DNA of 64,000 nt from Lithodes maja (lineage: Eukaryota > Arthropoda > Malacostraca > Decapoda > Lithodidae): assembly GCA_037953745.1 (NCBI GenBank), contig JBAKBP010007454.1, forward strand, positions 35,775 through 99,774, written 5' to 3'. The translations under genes and the position numbers were made by a program. Shown here in pieces: positions 57,491-64,000 of this stretch (position 1 is the first letter of the stretch; every line of letters starts with the position of its first letter). The notes below the pieces were generated by a model. That model was not told the DNA's origin. It saw only the letters and a list, made by a program, of their open reading frames with translations, and ran no database searches.

Positions 57491-59309
57491 TGTTACGGCT
57501 GGATCGGCAATACATATTCGGGATTCTTGATCGTAGGACAGAAATGGCTTATGTGACAACGACACGCTCGATTCCAGTCCCAAATACTATATGCTCCAGA
57601 CAACAAAAGCACCAACGCCCTACAGAGTTATCGTCTATGGTAACGAGGTACCTTAACTCGGCGAAAGTGTACAACAGGGGTAGGCTATGAGGCTAAACTC
57701 CCTCAGACATTTATAGGTTACGTTATTACTAAAGAAATGCAATACTCAAGAAACTACGTTAATATTAAGCCTCTAATAATGTAGAATAGAAGCAGGCTAA
57801 AGGTATGACAGTGAAATGCTAAATGACAAATGTACACGCCTACTTGAAAGCGCGTGCACTAGAATAACTGTCCCCTACTAACATGCACTAGCATGTAGCA
57901 TACAAGATGTTCATGATCCAGTAGATACCTAATAATACACATGGAAGGAACATAAATAGTAGTCACTTATTATAATAATGAATCTATACTTGGAATAACT
58001 AAAAGGTTGCAGGCAACAGTACTGCGCCGGTAGCCTACTACCGCATAGGCTACTTCGCTTCTCTCACTCTGTCTCCCCTCTGAGTCCGTATGCGCCCTAC
58101 GCAACAGAACTCCGGACACAGCAGCAAAACGACAGTGCAGTTAATTGATACATGAAAGTATTAATAGTGTTGTCTTGTGTGTGAGTAATGTGTATTGTAA
58201 AGTGTTACATACATATACTTAAAGAGAGCTGCAATGCATAGTAAAATAAAGATATAACCCACTCATCATCCCCATGTGTTCTAGCTAGCAGGCCAAGTCA
58301 CAGGAACAACGAGTCCCAGCACCGAAAGCGAGAACCCAGGAAAAGACTGCAGAGAACACAAGGACAGATAAATTACGTTACTCTACTATACCGGCACTAC
58401 GAGCGAGCTGTAGTCTCTGGTACTACACTCGCTCCTGGCTCGGTAGGCAAATCAAGGCTAAGTCCTCGCCCCTCTACAGACAACTCCTGGGCATGGTCGG
58501 GCTCTTACACATGGCACTAGTCTAGTCACAAATTGGATGATGAGCTGGGCATATAACTCGTGAACATGTAGAACGTTCACCAACTATCCTCATCAAGAAG
58601 ATCGCTGTTCACATTAACCCCTTAAATCTAATACATGTAAATATATGCTTGTCCTAAGAGTAATACGAGAGGTGAGTGCTGAAACTCCTTTAGGACCTCA
58701 AGGGAAGGTTATGCATTTAAATAGAGAGAAGAATGAAATGAGAGTAATGTCGTCAGAGAGAAAGAGTGCAACCGTGAGAAATTGGGAGAGAGGGCAAGGG
58801 ATGTTAGAATCTCAAAGGTTCTAGGCAACCTAATCATGGAACACACAGCGAGCCTCCAGGCAATGTGCAGTACGACAACATGGGCAGCCCAGGCAGCATA
58901 GGCAGGCGGCAATGGACTACCAACCCTGTCGCACCTAGCTATAAACGCAAGGCTGCCAACCGGTCCATACGTCTGGCAACCACCCCCCCGGCAGCGTGGC
59001 GCATTGCTACCCTCTCGCTCTGAAGCCCAACTCACTCTCTCTCTCTGAACTCCCATTGTCTTATCTATCAACTTCTCTATTGATACTACATATTAAATGG
59101 AAGGTCTCGACATGGCTTAAAACAAAACCCACCACTGGTTAGCACATGACGAGACCTTTGCAGAGATACAAAGAACATAGTTATACGTTGTCACACTCAA
59201 TATAGGCAGCCAGCACGGTACAGCGGTACAGAGGTACCGCACAGTGGCGGTACAGTGGAGTACCAAGGAGTACAATCAGGTTGCGTTGCCACGCACTGGG
59301 TGCGTCACA
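57491..59309 (-). mobile_element. 5' LTR of the Gmr1-type element
   Basis: It is 1819 bp, the same length and apparently the same sequence as 48150-49968. It should hold the element's promoter; I found no convincing TATA box by eye. Confidence 0.93.
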
Positions 59310-59467
59310 ATATATATATATATATATATATATACAGTATATACTGTATATATATACTGGAATTTTAAAATATTCATGGACACAAATGTCTCCTTTGTTG
59401 ACTAATTTATTGTTCTGTATGTAATTGTTCTTATACATTTATTTTGGCATATGAAATAATTTTGTTG
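59310..59467. repeat. (TA)n tract and short AT-rich spacer
   Basis: TA repeats with an ACAGTATATACTGT palindrome continue the tract split by the gypsy insertion (to about 59361). About 100 unremarkable bases then run up to the next LTR. Confidence 0.85.
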
Positions 59468-61318
59468 TGTGACGCCTACCAGCGTTGGCAGAATCGCCTC
59501 CCGGTAGCCGCTAGTGCTCGTCAGGGCAGTGAAATGGGCTACAGTTATCAGAGAATGTTGTTCTTTCTTTCATAGTCCTTGCATTGTTACAGACAGTCCA
59601 GTGGTGGTCTTTATTTTCGTCTGTGACAACGGGAAGTATTTTGTATCATGAGTAGAACATAAGATGCATTGTAGTGAAGTTGAGAGAGAGAGAGCGAGCA
59701 AGCAGCGTGGGGTAGTGAGTGTTGCTTTTCTCCTCCTTCCTCCCTCCCGGAGGAGTTTCCCGCCCGCGTGGCCTTTCTCTCCGTTTTGATTGGCTGGTGG
59801 TTCCTGGCGCCTTCTGGGGGCCTGCTGTCTTGTGACGTATCGGCCCGTGATTGGCCGAACCACCGCGCCTTTGTGTGATCCTGGGGGTCCGGAGAAGCTT
59901 CCTTCCTCAGAGCAGGCTAGGAACACACATGACTAACCTCCTTTTTACCTCTGTCCCCCATATCTCCACCATTCTGATACTGTCTCTCTTCCTCAACTTC
60001 TTCTCTTTCATTCCTCTTATCTTTTAACGTCACAACACTCCCTTTGGGTTCTGCACACGATTTCATATCGGCCCATCGTATTATGTGCGTCGCTCTCTGA
60101 GATATTTACATGTACTTAGAATAGGTTTGAGGGTTCTTAGTTAGTAGAGGTTAAGAACTCGGTGTGTGTCTCCATTATTGATTTAGTGCTCTGCTGGGTT
60201 ATTTAATGCTAGACTGGGATAAGGTTTATGTTGTCGTTGTCAGCGATGTGTGTACGGTTCGCTTATACCTACACGACTTCGACGGTTTCTGTGGTAGCCT
60301 AGGTTGTCTTTTTGGTTGTGCCTTTTGCGAGTGCAGCATCGTGTGGTAAGAGGGCATTAGCCTACTACCTTGTCACACAGTGCTGCCTCTTTGCTTGACT
60401 TTAGAGGGATCGCCAGGGTAGAACCAGATACTTGAGATCTGGATCTACCAAGAGAGCATCCCCGTCATTTAACGTAACTTTAATCATACCGCCTTATGGA
60501 CAACGCTAGGCTGTTAGCCAGTCTTGCTCAGCCACAGTTTCCTAACCTGATATCCCAGCTAGACTTTATTCGCCGAGCAGACACTAGTTAGGACATGAGC
60601 TCTTTATGATAATATCATAAAGAGCATATCATATGCATATCATATGCATACATATTATGTATGCATTATTATTCACGGCATTTATTAGTCTAGGTTGTTG
60701 TTGAGTTGCACAACCATAGCAGACTGTTTCGTTGATGAGGAAGTATTTCTTTTAGTGTCGAGCATTACTGACGTTGCGCATTTATAGTATTCCCGTGTCA
60801 GTTAACATTATATGTCCTATCTTTTAGTGTATTCAGTCTACACGTATGGTGTCCTGCCTCCTGCCTTTATATAATTTAAGATCCAAGCCTCTTATGAGCA
60901 TCAGACTTTCTTCAGAAGTTTCCAGGTCTATGCTGTAGGACTAGACTTCACTTTCTTTCAGATAGGAGTGAAGAGTATATTGTTGTTTAGAGTATCTGTA
61001 TTGAAGCATCTTTTTATTGTATTAACTCTTGCAGTGATTTAATTGATCTTTCCATAGCTTCCCTTTTATGCATTTTAACGTAACTTGCATCTTGTTTGTT
61101 ATCAGGCTATACCAGTGTGGGTTAGCCTGAAGTAGAGTACATTTATGCCCAGTTAAGGATACCCCGTTATCGCAGATTAACTTTGGAGGGTATAGGTGTT
61201 TGTGTTAGCCGGCATATAAGTTCAAGGGTTTGGATCTAGTGTACCGTTGTTGCATAGTGCCCTATTACTAGTCCAATCATTAAGTGCCCTTGTTTTATTC
61301 GTAGCCCCGGTCGTAACA
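59468..61318 (+). mobile_element. 5' LTR of a second gypsy-type element
   Basis: TGTGACGCC to GGTCGTAACA, 1851 bp. It is followed by AA and a TGGCGACCTTGCC primer-binding site, a 340 base leader and a gag start. It is related to the truncated LTR at 5833 and more distantly to the other LTR types. Confidence 0.88.
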
Positions 61319-61320
61319 AA

Positions 61321-61333
61321 TGGCGACCTTGCC
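61321..61333 (+). promoter_or_regulatory. Primer-binding site, second element
   Basis: TGGCGACCTTGCC, two bases after the LTR. The AAAGGCGACCTTGCCTAGTATC and AATAATGATCTTGCCTGGTATC variants at about 61369 and 61442 look like degenerate repeats of the LTR junction region within the leader. Confidence 0.75.
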
Positions 61334-61654
61334 TAGTATCTTATCTTATATGAGCAAGTCGTCATAACAAAAGGCGACCTTGCCTAGTATCTTATTTTAG
61401 TAGAAACCAGGATCCATTTGTTGATTATTGCAGTAATAACAAATAATGATCTTGCCTGGTATCTAAGAAAGAATTGCAGGATTGTTGGACATTTGTTTTT
61501 TGAGGAATATTTTGGACAGTGGATTTTTTTTTTGGCAACGTAGTATAGCACTTGAGTTGTCTTCGAGCATTTTATATTTTTGAGTGAATAGTGCTACATG
61601 AGAGTTTAGGTACTTTTTTGTTTTTATAAACGTTGAGAATTTTCGGTGGACACT

Positions 61655-62033
61655 ATGTCAAACGACGGATCCATGTACAGTGAGGACACAGTACGGGAAG
61701 CAGACTCTGAGGTGCAGCAGCTGGGTTTGTTAGAAGGCATTAGAGTAATAACTAATGAGGAGGATGCAAGGAAGTTTCTGGAGATACCTATTACTGTTGA
61801 CCGGGTGTCGGGGATTGATCGGTACGGTCTCCAGTGTTTGGCCACGGTCATGGGGCATGTGGGCACTAGCAGCATGTCGAGAGGTGACCTGGTGGCCTGG
61901 GTGCTCGGCGGGGTGCGGGGGGCTTCGGGTGGAGCGGGAGCTGGGGCACCTTCGGCCCAGCCCCCATTCCACTCGACTCCTACCATGGCGCCCCCTCGGG
62001 CTCCGGAGCCGGGTACGTTCCCGAGGCCGATAG
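61655..62033 (+). pseudogene. Gag start of the second gypsy-type element, cut by an LTR
   Basis: From ATG 61655 the frame reads MSNDGSMYSEDTVREADSEV and then the block also seen at 57220. At 62034 another LTR begins and the frame ends in it at 62036-62038. No further gag or pol of this element is inside the window; it may continue beyond the inserted element. The start is chosen by alignment of MSND with the other gag. Confidence 0.85.
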
Positions 62034-63880
62034 TGTGACGCATGTCGAGTATGAGCATGCTGTACAGAACGCCCAGTCAGGCCCCACTCTCGCTAGGATC
62101 GTCAGGGCAGGAACTTTGGCTGTAGTCTGTGTAGAGTTTCCTAACTTAGTTTGTGTGAGCCGTTGTACTATAAGTATTGTAGATGTGTATTTTGTTTTCA
62201 TCTGAGTCAACGAGTTCTATTTTATATCATTAGTTATGAGTATTGTGTGTGGGACTTATATGTAATGATGAGAAGAGAGAGAGAGATGTTACGTAACGGG
62301 GACCAGTGAGTGCGCCACGCGGGCAGATAGGCCTAATTCCCTCCTCCCTTCCTCCCTCTCAGAGCGTGGGAAATCCTTTGTCGATCCCAGATTGAGAGAG
62401 AGTGTGACGTCATGATTGTCAGTGGGCGGTCCTTAGTAGTTGGCGATCTGCTCACTGGAGGGCCGAGTATAAAAAGGGAGGTCTCGCCATGTTTTACTCA
62501 GAACTCATCAGGCAAAGCGACTTCTCATATCCCTTGCAACTATCCATATTCTTCCGACTGATGTGAACTTTCTCTACTCTCTGAACAGCCTATCTTCTTC
62601 TCTTCTCGTCCCTGTTTAACCTCCATGACCCCTTTGGTGCAGATTTAGTCAGCCAAAGTATTATCGCTTGAGTTCTCACGAGATAAGTGCCTGTTAGATA
62701 GCCTATTTTTGGAAGGGTTAACTAGAATAGGATTGATTGATGTTTGTTGCACTCGTATATGCATTTCCCTGTGTGCGATTATTCATGTTCCTGTTTTCTG
62801 CTGGTTTAGGCAATGCTAGACTGGGATAGGGTTTCTGAGTTGTGATTTCCTATGAGTACTAGGTTGCGGTTGAACCAGTACAATTGCAACGGAGACGTGG
62901 AACGCCTAGGTGGTCTTTCTGACTGTGTACCGTGGGAGTTTAGCACTGTGTTGCGAGTGAGGGCTTTTGCCTGTGCCACCCAACACTGTGCTATCTCATT
63001 TGCTTGACTTTGAGAGGATCGCCAGGAGAGAACCAGATACTAGTGATCTGGATCTCTCAAGAGAGCATCCCGTCAATTACCGTAATTTGGCCGCACAGTC
63101 TTAAGGACCTCGCTAGGCTACGAGCCGCTTGCTCAGCCATTGTCTCTTAACCTTAGATATCCCAGCTAGACTTTGCTCGACCAGCAGATACAGCATAGTA
63201 TTGAAGCTTCTCCTTATGTATATTATTGTTTAAGCACTATTGATTTCATGTGTGGCACGCTTAGCTACTTCAGAGATTAGTGGCCCACGAGCACAATCTT
63301 AGTAGGCTATTGCCAGTGCATTGTCGGAGTACTTCTTCTTAATGTTTGCCATATCCTATTGCTTATTTTTATAATTCTTCTTATGTCAATTTAAAGCCTT
63401 TAATTACCAGTGAGTTATTCATTAAATTGCTGTTCAAAATCCGATACTTACTTCTTATGAGTATTCGAGAAGCATCTAACTTATCAGAAGATTCCTTGCT
63501 TGATGCTCGAGGACTATTGTTTAACGTAACGTAATAGTGCCGATCCGAAGTAGAGGGTGGAGGACTTCTTAAGTTCTTAGTTCAAGGGTGGATTACTTCG
63601 GCTTCGGCCAACACTATTCTTTAGTGTTGTAGTACTTTCTTCTTTGTTTGATTGTTGACCAGACTAGATAACTCCCGTCTTGCTATTAGTCTGTTGTGTG
63701 AAACGCTAGTACCGAGTTCTTGTATACCCCGTTATAGCAGATAGAACTCTGGAGGGTAGTGGCGTTTTTTGTTCGGCTGGCAGTACTCTGGGGTTGGGAT
63801 CGTGTGTTTCCGTTGTGGCAGCGAGCCATACTCGAGTCCTGTGTAAGAGCCCTAGTGTACCCGAGTGCCCGGTCGTAACA
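62034..63880 (+). mobile_element. 5' LTR of a third gypsy-type element (nested)
   Basis: TGTGACGCATG to CCCGGTCGTAACA, 1847 bp, inserted in the gag of the second element. It is the same family as the solo LTR at 50770-52626, which is in the opposite orientation, with small differences. The element body lies to the right, outside the window. Confidence 0.9.
62467..62475 (+). promoter_or_regulatory. TATA box of the third LTR
   Basis: GGCCGAGTATAAAAAGGGAG is a well-formed core promoter sequence, conserved with the solo LTR. Transcription would start about 30 bases downstream. Confidence 0.65.
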
Positions 63881-63882
63881 AA

Positions 63883-63895
63883 TGGCGACCTTGCC
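63883..63895 (+). promoter_or_regulatory. Primer-binding site, third element
   Basis: TGGCGACCTTGCC, two bases after the LTR, followed by an AT-rich leader to the end of the window with no gag start yet. Confidence 0.75.
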
Positions 63896-64000
63896 AGGAT
63901 TTTGTGAACAGTATAATTTTTTGCAGAGTTGTACAACATTTGTTTGTTCGTACTTTAGCGTACATATTGAAGAATATTTTTTTTTTGTAAGGCAATTAGG
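63896..64000 (+). other. Leader of the third gypsy-type element
   Basis: This is 105 bases of untranslated leader, ending at the window border. It contains a run of T near 63979. Confidence 0.6.

Larger units (their letters stand above)
48150..59309 (-). mobile_element. Complete Ty3/gypsy element with Gmr1-type domain order
   Basis: The 11.16 kb minus-strand element (9.3 kb without the inserted solo LTR) has two 1819 bp LTRs, a primer-binding site and a polypurine tract, flanked by ATAT at 48146-48149 and 59310-59313. Pol order is protease, integrase, RT, RNase H, the reverse of standard Ty3/gypsy for integrase. This order is known from the Gmr1 group. There is no envelope-like gene. The LTRs look identical, so insertion was recent, but gag and RT frames each shift once and RT is interrupted. 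Confidence 0.93.

Overview
This is a eukaryotic, almost certainly metazoan, window made nearly entirely of transposable elements. I found no host protein gene, rRNA, tRNA or CRISPR array that I can support. Abundant GA/CT/CA/TA microsatellites, RTE-type LINEs with (TAGA)n tails, DIRS elements, an XPG-nuclease DNA transposon and large Ty3/gypsy elements fit an invertebrate with a repeat-rich genome. My best guess is a decapod crustacean, from the look of the LINE family and the TAGGCCTA-rich spacers; this is an inference and not proven by the sequence.

Layout. 1-5832: AT-rich non-coding DNA with microsatellites. 5833-7426: a truncated gypsy-type LTR. 7431-18978 and 22149-33708: two near-identical copies (offset drifting only from 14718 to 14730) of an 11.55 kb block. 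The block contains a TTAA-flanked MITE, a LINE 3' end, a 497 bp tandem dimer, TAGGCCTA-rich DNA, a 1.6 kb inverted-repeat element hosting a 1.04 kb ACGAGT-rich palindromic element, and several minus-strand RTE LINE fragments. Between the copies lies a full-length plus-strand RTE LINE (19296-23147) with a 9 bp target-site duplication, an intact frame and the MITE inserted near its 3' end.

34901-43586: a minus-strand DIRS element with inverted terminal repeats, an internal complementary region, a gag split by a second type of TTAA MITE, RT-RNase H and a tyrosine recombinase broken by frameshifts. 43599-47293: a dead Academ-like DNA transposon with 435 bp terminal inverted repeats, a 3 bp duplication (ACT) and an XPG/FEN-like nuclease; the inverted repeats include the last ~35 codons of its own coding sequence. 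47855-48149: a TA microsatellite, into which a complete 11.16 kb minus-strand Ty3/gypsy element (48150-59309) inserted. Its two 1819 bp LTRs look identical. Its integrase precedes its reverse transcriptase (Gmr1-type order) and its gag carries a SCAN-like domain. A 1857 bp solo LTR of a relative sits inside its RT gene with a TAAG duplication. 59468-62033: the 5' LTR and start of gag of a related plus-strand element, interrupted at 62034 by the 5' LTR of a third element that runs off the window.

The window is thus a stack of nested insertions. The order can be partly read: Academ-like element, then DIRS beside it, then the TTAA MITE in DIRS; TA repeat, then Gmr1-type element, then solo LTR; LINE, then MITE, then the block duplication. 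The most unusual items are the Academ-like element with its coding tail in the inverted repeats, the Gmr1/SCAN-type retrotransposon, the ACGAGT-rich element, and the block duplication that begins exactly at a MITE end.
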